NCBI RefSeq assembly: GCF_007828215.1 | Contig: NZ_VIUE01000019.1 | Coordinates: 52,141 to 116,140, forward strand | DNA length: 64,000 nt | Direction of reading: 5' to 3' | From: Pseudomonas sp. SJZ074 | Lineage (GTDB): Bacteria; Pseudomonadota; Gammaproteobacteria; Pseudomonadales; Pseudomonadaceae | In this document: positions 1 to 8,330 of the stretch, in pieces | Layout of the letters: each line of letters opens with the position of its first letter | How positions within the stretch are numbered: position 1 is the first letter of the stretch | Made by a program: the position numbers and the translations under genes | The notes under the pieces: generated by a model | The model's input: only the letters and a program-made list of their open reading frames with translations | Databases searched by the model: none | Told to the model about the DNA's origin: nothing

Positions 1-1
1 G

Positions 2-1510
2 CTCGATCTCAAGGAAACCCTGGACCGCAGCAACCATGATGCCGAGACCCTGCTGCAGCAACAGCGGCGCATCAATACCCGGCTCCAGGAAGGCCTGATG
101 CGCACGCGCATGGTGCCGTTCGAGCGCATGGTGCCGCGGCTCCAGCGCATCGTCCGGCAAGTGGCCCAGGAGCTGGGCAAGGATGTGGAGTTTGTCGTCG
201 ATAACGCCGAAGGCGAGATGGATCGCAACGTGCTGGAGCGCATGGCCGCGCCGTTGGAACACATGCTGCGCAATGCCGTCGATCATGGCCTGGAACCGGC
301 CGACGTGCGCATTGCCGCAGGCAAACCGGCCCGTGGACGTATCAGCCTCGACCTGTCCCGGGAAGGTGGCGACATCGTCTTCGACATCCGCGACGACGGC
401 GCCGGCGTGCCGCTGGACGCGGTGCGGCGCAAGGCGATCAAGCGCGGGTTGCTGGCACCGGACAGTGACATCAGCGACCGCGACGTGTTGCAGTTCATCC
501 TGCAGCCGGGGTTCTCCACCGCCGAGAAAATCACCCAGATTTCCGGGCGCGGCGTCGGCATGGACGTGGTCCACGAAGAAGTGCGGCAACTGGGCGGCAG
601 CATGGTCATCGACTCGACCCCGGGGCAGGGTGTGCATTTCCGCATCCGCCTGCCCTTTACCGTGTCGGTCAACCGGGCCTTGATGGTGCAATGTCACGAA
701 GACCAGTACGCGATCCCCTTGAATACCATCGAAAGCATCGTGCGGGTGCTGCCCGCCGAGCTGGAGGCTTATTACCAGCTCGATCCACCGACCTACAGCT
801 ACGCCGGGCAGCGGTATGAGTTGTGCTACCTGGGCGAGCTGCTGAAAACCGCGCCCCGGCCGAAACTGCTGGGCCAGAGCCAGCCCTTGCCGCTGTTGCT
901 GGTGCAGTGCAACGAACGGCATGTTGCGGTGCAGGTGGATGCCACCGTCGGAACCCGGGAGATCGTGGTCAAAAGCCTCGGCCCACAATTCTCGGCGGTG
1001 CAGGGCCTGTCTGGCGCAACCATCCTCGGTGACGGCCGGGTGGTGCTGATTCTCGACCTGTTGGCGCCGCTGCGCGCCATGCCCAGCCAGGTCCCACGTC
1101 GGCCGGTACTGACCGAAGGCGAGGGCGAGCATCAACGGCCGTTACTGGTGCTGGTGGTGGACGACTCGGTGACGGTCCGCAAGGTCACTAGCCGCCTGTT
1201 GGAGCGCCATGGCATGCACGTCCTGACCGCCAAGGACGGCGTGGATGCCATGGCGCTGCTGAGCGAACATACCCCGGACCTGATGCTGCTGGACATCGAA
1301 ATGCCCCGCATGGACGGCTTCGAAGTGGCGACGCAAGTGCGCAACGACCCGCGCCTGGCGCACCTGCCGATCATCATGATCACCTCCCGCACCGGCCAGA
1401 AACACCGCGACCGGGCCATGGCCATCGGCGTCAACGACTACCTGGGCAAGCCCTATCAGGAGTCCGTGCTGCTCGAGAGCATCGCCCACTGGAGCAAGAC
1501 CGATGCATGA
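2..1510 (+). CDS. chpA: ChpA/CheA-like hybrid histidine kinase, C-terminal part
   Basis: This is the carboxy-terminal part of a large CheA-family hybrid sensor kinase; the frame is open from base 2, so the start lies outside the window. In order it shows an H-ATPase domain with N box NAVDHG, G1 box DDGAGV and G2 box GRGVGMDVV, then a CheW-like coupling domain, then a receiver domain with VVDDSVTVRK, the phospho-acceptor Asp in LLDIEMP and the conserved Lys in GKPY. CheA proteins take signals from methyl-accepting receptors, autophosphorylate on an Hpt domain (not visible here) and pass phosphate to response regulators. The fused receiver and the following chpC-like gene point to the Chp system controlling type IV pili rather than flagellar CheA. 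The assignment to Chp is inferred from architecture and the neighbour; the kinase family is certain. Confidence 0.9.
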   Translation, partial: LDLKETLDRSNHDAETLLQQQRRINTRLQEGLMRTRMVPFERMVPRLQRIVRQVAQELGKDVEFVVDNAEGEMDRNVLERMAAPLEHMLRNAVDHGLEPADVRIAAGKPARGRISLDLSREGGDIVFDIRDDGAGVPLDAVRRKAIKRGLLAPDSDISDRDVLQFILQPGFSTAEKITQISGRGVGMDVVHEEVRQLGGSMVIDSTPGQGVHFRIRLPFTVSVNRALMVQCHEDQYAIPLNTIESIVRVLPAELEAYYQLDPPTYSYAGQRYELCYLGELLKTAPRPKLLGQSQPLPLLLVQCNERHVAVQVDATVGTREIVVKSLGPQFSAVQGLSGATILGDGRVVLILDLLAPLRAMPSQVPRRPVLTEGEGEHQRPLLVLVVDDSVTVRKVTSRLLERHGMHVLTAKDGVDAMALLSEHTPDLMLLDIEMPRMDGFEVATQVRNDPRLAHLPIIMITSRTGQKHRDRAMAIGVNDYLGKPYQESVLLESIAHWSKTDA

Positions 1511-1976
1511 CCACCGTACCCGTTACCTGACCGGGCTGCTGTTACCCCTGGCCGACCGGCATCTGGTGCTGCCCAACGTGGCCGTGGCCGAGCTGATCGA
1601 CTATCAGCGCGGCACCTTCGATATGGACACTCCGCCGTGGTTCCTGGGCTGGGTCAGCTGGCGTGAACGGCAGATCCCGTTGTTGAGCTTCGAGTCGGCC
1701 TGCGACCAGAAAACCGTGATCGGCGAGCGCGCCCGCATCGCCGTGCTCAATGCCCTGGGCGGTCGCGCGGAACTGAAATTCATCGCCCTGCTGGTGCAGG
1801 GCATTCCGCGCTCCTACAAGCTTGATAGCCAATTGAGCTACGTCGACGTGCCGCTGTGCGGGCTGGAGCAGGCGGCGGTGCAGGTGGGGGAGCATGTGGC
1901 GAAGGTGCCGGATTTACTGGCGTTGGAGGAGTTGGTAATCGCCGCCGGACTCATTAGCCCCTCCGCAAGGCCTTAA
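1503..1976 (+). CDS. chpC: CheW-like coupling protein (ChpC-like)
   Basis: A 157-residue protein consisting of a single CheW-like domain, the adaptor that links receptor and kinase in chemosensory arrays. The start codon overlaps the last eight bases of the upstream kinase gene, so the two are translationally coupled and form one operon. It has no signal peptide or membrane segment, as expected for a cytoplasmic adaptor. The family is recognised from the pattern of short beta strands and the LLPLADRHLVLPNVAVAEL opening, as well as position; ChpC is the usual name for the CheW protein placed after ChpA. No methylesterase gene lies between the two here. Confidence 0.78.
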   Translation: MHDHRTRYLTGLLLPLADRHLVLPNVAVAELIDYQRGTFDMDTPPWFLGWVSWRERQIPLLSFESACDQKTVIGERARIAVLNALGGRAELKFIALLVQGIPRSYKLDSQLSYVDVPLCGLEQAAVQVGEHVAKVPDLLALEELVIAAGLISPSARP

Positions 1977-1991
1977 GACTTGATAAGTCCC

Positions 1992-2582
1992 ATGGATCAT
2001 CTCTCTCTCAGCGATGCATTGTTTACCGTAACCCAGCAACGGATCCTGAGTTTGTTGTTCGGGAAACCGGAACAGAGTTTCTACACCAATGAGATTGCTC
2101 GCAGGGCTCAAGTGGGCAAAGGCAGTCTGATGCGCGAGCTGGAGCGCTTGCAGAATTCGGGTGTTTTGACGATGACTCGTCAAGGTAACCAAACCCACTA
2201 TCAAGCCAATACACGCTGCCCTATTTACGCTGAACTGCTGGGCATCGTTCGCAAGACCATCGGTCTGGCCGAGCCAATTCGCCAGGCATTGGAACCTTTT
2301 TCCAGACAGCTGAGATGGGCGTTCGTCTACGGCTCTATCGCCAAGGATCAGGCAAACGCATCCAGTGACATAGATCTCATGCTGATCGGCGATGGGCTGC
2401 ACTACAGTGAGGTGATGGAGCGGCTTATGCCCCTGGAAGAGCAACTGGGCCGTCCTCTTAACCCTACGCTCTACACGCCTCAGGACTGGGCCGCAAAATT
2501 CGCAGCTGGCAACAGCTTCGTGACGCGAGTAGCGCAACAGGACAAGATCAGCTTGCTGGGTGAAGACCCTTTGGTGCTCTGA
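1992..2582 (+). CDS. winged-helix / MNT nucleotidyltransferase fusion protein
   Basis: A 196-residue protein with an N-terminal winged-helix DNA-binding domain (about residues 1-80, including FYTNEIARRAQVGKGSLM) joined to a minimal nucleotidyltransferase domain with the signature GSIAKDQANASSDIDLM, in which GS and the paired Asp residues would bind metal and nucleotide. Start at ATG 1992; an upstream in-frame TTG at 1980 is possible. In this family the gene normally precedes a HEPN-domain gene and the pair behaves as a MNT-HEPN toxin-antitoxin module, the MNT protein being the antitoxin. Here the downstream partner is only a fragment (see 2576-2825), so the protein is probably an orphan that may still regulate transcription. 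It ends normally with LLGEDPLVL just at the apparent deletion point. Confidence 0.75.
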   Translation: MDHLSLSDALFTVTQQRILSLLFGKPEQSFYTNEIARRAQVGKGSLMRELERLQNSGVLTMTRQGNQTHYQANTRCPIYAELLGIVRKTIGLAEPIRQALEPFSRQLRWAFVYGSIAKDQANASSDIDLMLIGDGLHYSEVMERLMPLEEQLGRPLNPTLYTPQDWAAKFAAGNSFVTRVAQQDKISLLGEDPLVL

Positions 2583-2825
2583 CGCTCACGGCACTGCGCT
2601 TGAGCGGTTATCGTTCGGACAAGCGTTATCTGGTTTTTCAATGCCTGATTCACACGGCAGATGCCAGCAAGCTTCAGGTCCGCATATTTGCGCTTTGCCA
2701 TGAGCGGCGCAATCTTGCCGAATACGAAGGCTATATGGATGAAGATCATGGGCTTCTCGCTCAACTGATTTGAGAATGCTGTGGAACTTCTGGAGCGGGT
2801 CCGGCGACTGATGGACATCTGCTGA
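2576..2825 (+). pseudogene. HEPN-domain partner remnant, 5'-deleted and frameshifted
   Basis: Reading from 2576 gives 65 codons including ALTLTALRLSGYRSDKRYLV and HERRNLAEYEG, ending at TGA 2771-2773. Reading on from 2772 in the next frame gives ENAVELLERVRRLMDIC and a stop at 2823-2825. Together they resemble the C-terminal half of the small HEPN proteins that accompany winged-helix MNT genes: a helical core with an RNLAEYEG-type loop and a final amphipathic helix. The first half, including any start codon, is absent; the homology begins inside the last codons of the upstream gene, consistent with a deletion joining the two. One extra base near 2770 explains the frameshift. No product is expected. 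The family match is from memory of the motif pattern and should be tested by alignment. Confidence 0.6.
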
Positions 2826-2861
2826 TCCTGACGCAAGCCGCAGAATCTGAGTCCACCACAA

Positions 2862-2958
2862 CCCTGTGGGAGCGAGCCTGCTCGCGATAGCGGAGGCCCA
2901 TTCAGAGCATATGCAGACTGACCCACCGCCATCGCGAGCAGGCTCGCTCCCACAAGGG
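2862..2958. repeat. REP pair (REPIN), GAGCCTGCTCGCGAT subtype
   Basis: Two inverted copies of a REP palindrome: GTGGGAGCGAGCCTGCTCGC on the plus strand and its reverse complement about 60 bases on. Each copy can fold into a short hairpin, and the pair into a long one. Confidence 0.9.
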
Positions 2959-2996
2959 ATTGACGGTGGACGTTACTTTTGTGAACACCACAGAAC

Positions 2997-3090
2997 TTGT
3001 GGGAGCCGGGCTTGCCCGCGAAGGCGGTTGTCCATTCTGCACCGATGCAGGCTGAACCGCCGCTTTCGCGAGCAAGCCCGCTCCCACAGA
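2997..3090. repeat. REP pair (REPIN), GGGCTTGC subtype
   Basis: Inverted pair with the GGGCTTGCCCGCGAA arm first (with a one-base variant, GGGAGCCGGGC) and TTCGCGAGCAAGCCCGC second. It follows directly on another pair of a different subtype. Confidence 0.88.
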
Positions 3091-3223
3091 GCTCGCGCCA
3101 TGCGGAATACAGATTCCTTTCAACCATTACTCCAAGCGTAACGATCCGCCGTCCAGCTTGATTGATGTCCTCTCCTCATCACTCCTAAGGTAACCCCCAC
3201 GACAGCGAACCCGTGGAGTGGTC

Positions 3224-4894
3224 ATGACAACAACAATATCCCCCGACTCGCGCTGGACGCGGCGGCGCGGCGAAAAGCAGCGGCGTCTCGAACAGGTGAA
3301 GGGCATGGTCGATGGCGTGGTATTGCCCACCGACCGGATCGTCGAGGCATTGCAGGTCTTGATAGAGCCCGGCGACCGAGTGGTGCTGGAAGGCAACAAC
3401 CAGAAGCAGGCGGATTTCCTCTCGCGTTCCCTGGCCAAGGCCGATCCTTCGAAGCTGCACGATCTGCACATGATCATGCCCAGCGTCGGCCGCTCCGAGC
3501 ACCTGGACCTGTTCGAACGCGGTATTGCCCGTAAACTCGATTTCTCCTTCGCCGGCACCCAGAGCCTGCGCATCAGCCAGTTGCTGGAAGATGGCCTGCT
3601 GGAAGTCGGCGCGATCCACACCTACATCGAACTCTACGCCCGGCTGGTGGTGGACCTGATTCCCAACGTGGTGCTCTCGGCCGGTTTCATGGCCGACCGC
3701 GCCGGCAACATCTACACCGGCCCCAGCACCGAAGACACGCCGGCGCTGATCGAGCCGGCGGCTTTCAGCGACGGGATTGTCATTGTCCAGGTCAACCAGT
3801 TGGTGGATGACGTCAGCGACCTGCCACGCGTGGACATTCCAGCGTCCTGGGTGGACTTCGTGGTGGTGGCCGACAAGCCGTTCTACATCGAACCGCTGTT
3901 CACCCGCGACCCGCGTCACATCAAGCCTGTACACGTGTTGATGGCGATGATGGCGATCCGTGGGATCTACGAGAAACACAACGTCCAGTCCCTCAACCAC
4001 GGCATCGGCTTCAACACCGCCGCCATCGAGCTGATCCTGCCAACCTACGGCGAATCCCTCGGCCTGAAGGGCAAGATCTGCCGTAACTGGACCCTCAATC
4101 CTCATCCGACGCTGATTCCGGCCATTGAAAGCGGCTGGGTCGACAGCGTGCATTGCTTCGGCACCGAACTGGGCATGGAGCATTACATCGCCGCCCGGCC
4201 AGACGTGTTTTTTACTGGCCACGATGGCTCGCTGCGCTCCAACCGCATGGTCTGCCAACTGGCCGGGCAGTACGCGGTGGACCTGTTCATCGGCGCCACC
4301 CTGCAAGTGGACGGTGACGGCCATTCTTCCACCGTGACCCGCGGCCGCTTGGCCGGATTCGGCGGTGCGCCGAACATGGGCCACGACCCGCGCGGTCGCC
4401 GGCATGGCACGCCGGCCTGGCTCGACATGCGCCATGGCGATGGCGAGGCGCCGTTGCTCGAACGCGGCAAGAAGCTGGTAGTGCAAATGGTCGAGACGTT
4501 CCAGGAGGGCGGCAAACCGACCTTCGTCGAGACCCTCGATGCGGTGGACGTGGCGAAGAAAGCCGGCATGCCCCTGGCGCCAATCATGATCTACGGCGAC
4601 GACGTCACCCACCTGCTGACCGAAGAGGGCATCGCCTACCTGTACAAGGCTCGTTCCCTGGAAGAACGCCAGGCGATGATCGCCGCCGTGGCCGGGGTCA
4701 CCGCCATCGGTTTGCGCCATGATCCGAAAGACACCGCGCGCATGCGCCGCGAAGGGTTGATCGCCTTGCCCGAAGACCTCGGCATCCGTCGCACCGACGC
4801 CACCCGCGAGTTGCTCGCGGCCAAGAGCGTGGCCGATCTGGTGGAATGGTCCGGTGGCCTCTACAACCCCCCCGCCAAGTTCAGGAGCTGGTAA
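3224..4894 (+). CDS. mdcA: malonate decarboxylase alpha subunit (acetyl-S-ACP:malonate ACP transferase)
   Basis: MdcA swaps the acetyl group on the carrier protein MdcC for malonate, releasing acetate and forming malonyl-S-ACP, which MdcD and MdcE then decarboxylate. The product, about 556 residues, is normal for the family and has no signal peptide, as expected for the cytoplasmic enzyme. I chose ATG 3224 (MTTTISPDSRWTRRR) over the in-frame GTG at 3218 because GGAG at 3215-3218 is well spaced from it and family members begin this way. It is the first gene of mdcABCDEGH-madLM; mdcB starts one base after its stop. REP elements lie upstream, so the operon promoter is probably within roughly 3091-3210. 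Regulation by MdcR (10597-11511) is inferred. Confidence 0.95.
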   Translation: MTTTISPDSRWTRRRGEKQRRLEQVKGMVDGVVLPTDRIVEALQVLIEPGDRVVLEGNNQKQADFLSRSLAKADPSKLHDLHMIMPSVGRSEHLDLFERGIARKLDFSFAGTQSLRISQLLEDGLLEVGAIHTYIELYARLVVDLIPNVVLSAGFMADRAGNIYTGPSTEDTPALIEPAAFSDGIVIVQVNQLVDDVSDLPRVDIPASWVDFVVVADKPFYIEPLFTRDPRHIKPVHVLMAMMAIRGIYEKHNVQSLNHGIGFNTAAIELILPTYGESLGLKGKICRNWTLNPHPTLIPAIESGWVDSVHCFGTELGMEHYIAARPDVFFTGHDGSLRSNRMVCQLAGQYAVDLFIGATLQVDGDGHSSTVTRGRLAGFGGAPNMGHDPRGRRHGTPAWLDMRHGDGEAPLLERGKKLVVQMVETFQEGGKPTFVETLDAVDVAKKAGMPLAPIMIYGDDVTHLLTEEGIAYLYKARSLEERQAMIAAVAGVTAIGLRHDPKDTARMRREGLIALPEDLGIRRTDATRELLAAKSVADLVEWSGGLYNPPAKFRSW

Positions 4895-5770
4895 ATGCAC
4901 GCCTTCAACCTGCAACCGAAAAAACTGTCCTTGGCCGAACGTCTGGCGGACATGGCGGTGGATGCGCTGATCGACGAAGCCGACCTGTCACCTAAACCGG
5001 CCTTGGTGGACCGTCGCGGCAATGGCGCCCACACCGACCTGCACCTGGGCCTGATGCATGCGTCGGCGCTGTCGCTGTGGCCGGCGTTCAAGGAAATGGC
5101 CGAGGCCGCCCTTGAGTGCGGCGAAATCGGCCTGCCATTGCGTGAAGCCCTTGGGCGGATAGGCCGAGAGGGGGAAGCGGCGATGCTTGCCACCACGGGC
5201 GGCGTGAACACCCACCGTGGCGCGATCTGGGCCTTGGGCTTGCTCGTGGCGGCAGCGGCGCTGGAACCTGAATCCAGTGTCGCCAGCGCCGTTACTTTGC
5301 GTGCCGCCTGCCTGGCCTTGCTCAACGACCGTTATGCGCCTCAACCCTTGAGCCACGGCGCCCAGGTCACCCAGCGCTACGGCGTGCGCGGTGCCCGGGA
5401 AGAAGCGCAACTGGCGTTTCCGGCGGTGACCGGTCTGGGCCTGCCGCAACTCAAGCGCAGCCGCGCGGCGGGGGCGGGCGAACAGAACGCCCGGCTCGAT
5501 GCCTTGCTGGCGATCATGACCACCCTGGCCGACACCTGCGTGCTCTACCGCGCTGGCAAGCCGGGTTTGCAGGCCATGCAACAGGGCGCCAGAGCGGTGC
5601 TCGATGCCGGTGGCAGTGCCAGCCTGGGTGGTCGTCGTCAATTGCACGCGCTGGACCAACAACTGATTGCCTTGAATGCCTCGCCCGGCGGCGCTGCCGA
5701 CCTGCTCGCCGCCTGTCTGTTCCTCGATCGTATCGAGCGCGGCGACGGTCTCTTCCCTGGAGTGTGCTGA
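4895..5770 (+). CDS. mdcB: triphosphoribosyl-dephospho-CoA synthase
   Basis: MdcB condenses ATP with 3'-dephospho-CoA to make the precursor of the prosthetic group carried by MdcC. The 291-residue length and the mdc context fit the CitG/MdcB family; recognisable stretches are LVDRRGNGAHTDLHLGLMHA and the GAREEAQLAFPAV region. The start follows the mdcA stop by a single base, with an AGGAG ribosome-binding site inside the end of mdcA, and its stop overlaps the mdcC start. Translational coupling along the operon is therefore likely. Confidence 0.93.
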   Translation: MHAFNLQPKKLSLAERLADMAVDALIDEADLSPKPALVDRRGNGAHTDLHLGLMHASALSLWPAFKEMAEAALECGEIGLPLREALGRIGREGEAAMLATTGGVNTHRGAIWALGLLVAAAALEPESSVASAVTLRAACLALLNDRYAPQPLSHGAQVTQRYGVRGAREEAQLAFPAVTGLGLPQLKRSRAAGAGEQNARLDALLAIMTTLADTCVLYRAGKPGLQAMQQGARAVLDAGGSASLGGRRQLHALDQQLIALNASPGGAADLLAACLFLDRIERGDGLFPGVC

Positions 5771-6069
5771 TGGAAACCTTATCTTTTGAATTCCCCGCCG
5801 GGCAGCCGCCACGAGGCCGGGCGCTGGTGGGCTGTGTCGGCTCGGGCGACCTGGAAGTGCTGATCGAACCAGGGCTGGCAGGCAAGTTGACCATCCAGGT
5901 GCAGACCTCGGTCAATGGCAGCGAGCAACGCTGGCAACATCTGTTTGCCCGTATGTTCGACGGCCAGACGCCACCGGCCCTGTCCATCGACATCCATGAT
6001 TTCGGTGCCACCCCTGGCGTGGTGCGCTTGCGACTGGAGCAAGGTTTCGAGGAGATCGGCCATGACTGA
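5770..6069 (+). CDS. mdcC: malonate decarboxylase acyl carrier protein (delta subunit)
   Basis: A 99-residue acyl carrier protein that bears 2'-(5''-phosphoribosyl)-3'-dephospho-CoA and shuttles acetyl and malonyl groups within the decarboxylase complex. Start at ATG 5770, overlapping the mdcB TGA. Ser25, in the context CVGSGDLEV, sits where the cofactor-bearing serine is reported in this family. The gene overlaps mdcD by eight bases. It is unrelated to phosphopantetheine-type ACPs, so no DSL motif is expected. Confidence 0.93.
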   Translation: METLSFEFPAGQPPRGRALVGCVGSGDLEVLIEPGLAGKLTIQVQTSVNGSEQRWQHLFARMFDGQTPPALSIDIHDFGATPGVVRLRLEQGFEEIGHD

Positions 6070-6913
6070 CAGCGCAGCGTTGCTCAATAAGCACAGCTTC
6101 GTCGAACTCGGCGCCCGGCAGCGGGCCAAGGCCTTGCTCGATGACGGCACGTTCCGTGAACTGCTCGACCCGTTCCAGCGGGTCATGTCGCCGTGGCTGT
6201 TGCGTCAGGGCGTGGTGCCGCAAAGCGACGACGGCGTGGTGATCGCCAAAGGCTCGCTCGATGGCCTGCCCGTGGTGATCGCCGCCATTGAAGGTGCGTT
6301 CCAGGGCGGCAGCCTCGGCGAAGTCGGCGGGGCGAAGATTGCCGGTGCGTTGGAACTGGCCGCCGAAGACAACCGCAAAGGCATTCCGACCCGCGCCGTG
6401 CTGCTGCTGGAAACCGGTGGCGTGCGGTTGCAGGAGGCCAACCTGGGGCTTGCGGCGATTGCCGAGATTCATTCAGCGATTGTCGATTTGCGTCAGTACC
6501 AGCCGGTGGTGGGCGTGGTGGCCGGCAGCGTCGGTTGCTTTGGCGGCATGTCCATCGCCGCCGGGCTGTGCAGCTATCTGCTGGTGACCCGGGAAGCGCG
6601 GCTGGGCCTGAACGGTCCGCAAGTGATCGAACAGGAAGCCGGCCTCGACGAATACGACTCCCGTGACCGGCCGTTCATCTGGAGCCTGACGGGCGGCGAG
6701 CAGCGTTTCGCCACGGGGCTGGTGGATCGTTATGCGGCCGACGATGTGACGCAGATCCGCCAGCAGGTCAGCCAATTGCTGCACTTGAGCGTACCCGTGC
6801 AACACCGCAGTGGCCAGGCCGAACTGTTCCTGCGGCGCTTGGCGCGCTTGGACACTGGTGTGCAAATCGAACCGGCAGCGGTTCGTCAGTTGTATCAGGG
6901 AGAACGCCCATGA
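6062..6913 (+). CDS. mdcD: malonate decarboxylase beta subunit
   Basis: MdcD and MdcE form the biotin-independent carboxyl-lyase that decarboxylates malonyl-S-ACP to acetyl-S-ACP and CO2. This 283-residue protein has the crotonase-like fold of carboxyltransferase beta subunits, seen in the stretches IEGAFQGGSLGEVGGAKIAG and VVAGSVGCFGGMSIAAGLC (oxyanion-hole glycines). Start at ATG 6062 (MTDSAALLNKHSFVEL), inside the end of mdcC; the upstream extension to 5915 is not used because it runs through mdcC. The stop overlaps mdcE. Confidence 0.94.
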   Translation: MTDSAALLNKHSFVELGARQRAKALLDDGTFRELLDPFQRVMSPWLLRQGVVPQSDDGVVIAKGSLDGLPVVIAAIEGAFQGGSLGEVGGAKIAGALELAAEDNRKGIPTRAVLLLETGGVRLQEANLGLAAIAEIHSAIVDLRQYQPVVGVVAGSVGCFGGMSIAAGLCSYLLVTREARLGLNGPQVIEQEAGLDEYDSRDRPFIWSLTGGEQRFATGLVDRYAADDVTQIRQQVSQLLHLSVPVQHRSGQAELFLRRLARLDTGVQIEPAAVRQLYQGERP

Positions 6914-7713
6914 GTGCGTATTCATTGAGAGGTTTGCGCTGGTTCGAAGCCTTGAGTGGCGATGCCAGCGCGGTACAAGGTTTGCCTGCTTCGTTGAAAG
7001 TCGCCGATGTCCGCCTGGGCGAGCAAACCGTACGCCTGCTGGCGGTGGTGGCCGATCCCGACAACCGTTTCCCACGGGCGCGCAACGGCGAAGTCGGCTT
7101 GCTGGAAGGCTGGGGCTTGGCCAAGGCGGTGGATGACGCCATTGCCGCCGACCGCGATGCGCCTGCCAAGCGCCCACTGATCGCCATTGTCGACGTACCG
7201 AGCCAGGCCTATGGCCGACGCGAAGAAGCCCTGGGCATTCATCAGGCCTTGGCCGGCGCGGCGGACAGCTATGCCCGTGCGCGACTGGCCGGGCACCCGG
7301 TGATTGGCTTGCTGGTGGGCAAGGCGATGTCGGGGGCGTTCCTGGCCCACGGCTACCAGGCCAACCGGCTGATCGCCCTGCGCGATCCGGGCGTGATGGT
7401 CCACGCCATGGGCAAGGCCTCGGCGGCGCGGGTGACCTTGCGCAGTGTCGAAGAGCTTGAAACCTTGGCCGCCAGCGTGCCGCCGATGGCCTATGACATC
7501 GACAGTTTTGCCAGCCTGGGCCTGCTGTGGGAAACGTTGTCGGTGGAGCAGATCGAACAACCGACGGCGGCTGATCTGGCGCGGGTGACCGATTGTCTGC
7601 AACAGGCGATCAGTGATGTTGCCACTGCGCCTCGCGACTTACGCAGCCGCCTCGGTGCGGCCCATCGGGCCGCCTCCAGCACGGTTCGCCAATTGTTGAG
7701 CGCGCAGTGGTGA
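6910..7713 (+). CDS. mdcE: malonate decarboxylase gamma subunit
   Basis: The partner of MdcD in the decarboxylase, 267 residues. The glycine-rich stretch GLLVGKAMSGAFLAHGYQAN matches the second half-site of carboxyltransferases. It begins at an ATGA overlap with mdcD, which gives the tight coupling expected for 1:1 subunits. Its TGA stop at 7711-7713 overlaps mdcG. Confidence 0.94.
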   Translation: MSAYSLRGLRWFEALSGDASAVQGLPASLKVADVRLGEQTVRLLAVVADPDNRFPRARNGEVGLLEGWGLAKAVDDAIAADRDAPAKRPLIAIVDVPSQAYGRREEALGIHQALAGAADSYARARLAGHPVIGLLVGKAMSGAFLAHGYQANRLIALRDPGVMVHAMGKASAARVTLRSVEELETLAASVPPMAYDIDSFASLGLLWETLSVEQIEQPTAADLARVTDCLQQAISDVATAPRDLRSRLGAAHRAASSTVRQLLSAQW

Positions 7714-8330
7714 ACAACCTCATGGCCCACGACCTGCTCTGGGGGCTGACCCCGGAGCGGTTGCCTGCGGATGCGCCGGCCTGGGCCGTTGAAGCCTTGA
7801 GTCTCGGGCAACCGGTGGTGGTGCGAAGGGCGATGTGCGCTGCGGGATACGTTGCGGTGGGCGTGCGCGGGCAATCGCGGGAACAACGTTACGCCACGTC
7901 GATACCGGTGGTGGCGATCAAACGCCGGGTGCGCCCCGAAGACCTATGTCACGTCGAATCCCGTCGCGACCTGCCGGCCTTGCACGCGCTGTCCCGGCTG
8001 CGTCCGTTGCTCGACGCCAGCGGTTGGACCTGGGGCATCAGTGGCAGCACCGGGTTCGAACTGGCCAGCGGTATCGAGGTGCTGCATGAGCGCAGCGACC
8101 TGGACCTGATCCTGCGCACGCCGCAACCGCTGGATCGCCTTCAGGCCAGGGAGTTGCTGGCGCAGTTGGACGGCTCGGCATGCGCCGTGGATATGCAATT
8201 GCAAACCCCCTGCGGCGGCGTCGCCTTGCGCGAGTGGGCGGGAGCGTCGCCTCGGGTCTTGCTCAAGGATAATGTTCAGGCCCGGCTGGTGAGCGATCCT
8301 TGGCAGCCTTCAATGGAGCAGGTCGCGTGA
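7707..8330 (+). CDS. mdcG: phosphoribosyl-dephospho-CoA transferase (holo-ACP synthase)
   Basis: MdcG attaches the prosthetic group made by MdcB to the MdcC serine. The sequence has a nucleotidyltransferase-type core with GSTGFELASG followed by ERSDLDLIL, whose Asp pair would bind metal. The usual start is one of two GTG codons, 7707 or 7710, overlapping the mdcE end; ATG 7722 is also possible, giving 202-207 residues. The TGA stop overlaps the GTG start of mdcH. Confidence 0.92.
   Translation: MVNNLMAHDLLWGLTPERLPADAPAWAVEALSLGQPVVVRRAMCAAGYVAVGVRGQSREQRYATSIPVVAIKRRVRPEDLCHVESRRDLPALHALSRLRPLLDASGWTWGISGSTGFELASGIEVLHERSDLDLILRTPQPLDRLQARELLAQLDGSACAVDMQLQTPCGGVALREWAGASPRVLLKDNVQARLVSDPWQPSMEQVA

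Noticed and set aside
2862..3090. Possible CRISPR-like array from two successive repeat pairs
   Set aside because: Arms are inverted, not direct repeats, with no uniform spacer and no cas genes.
2480..3127. Minus-strand frame through the REP pairs
   Set aside because: Runs over repeats and the HEPN remnant; the protein is made of REP translation (VGASLLAM-type).
3185..4915. A 576-residue frame antisense to mdcA
   Set aside because: Histidine- and glycine-rich shadow of mdcA without recognisable motif.
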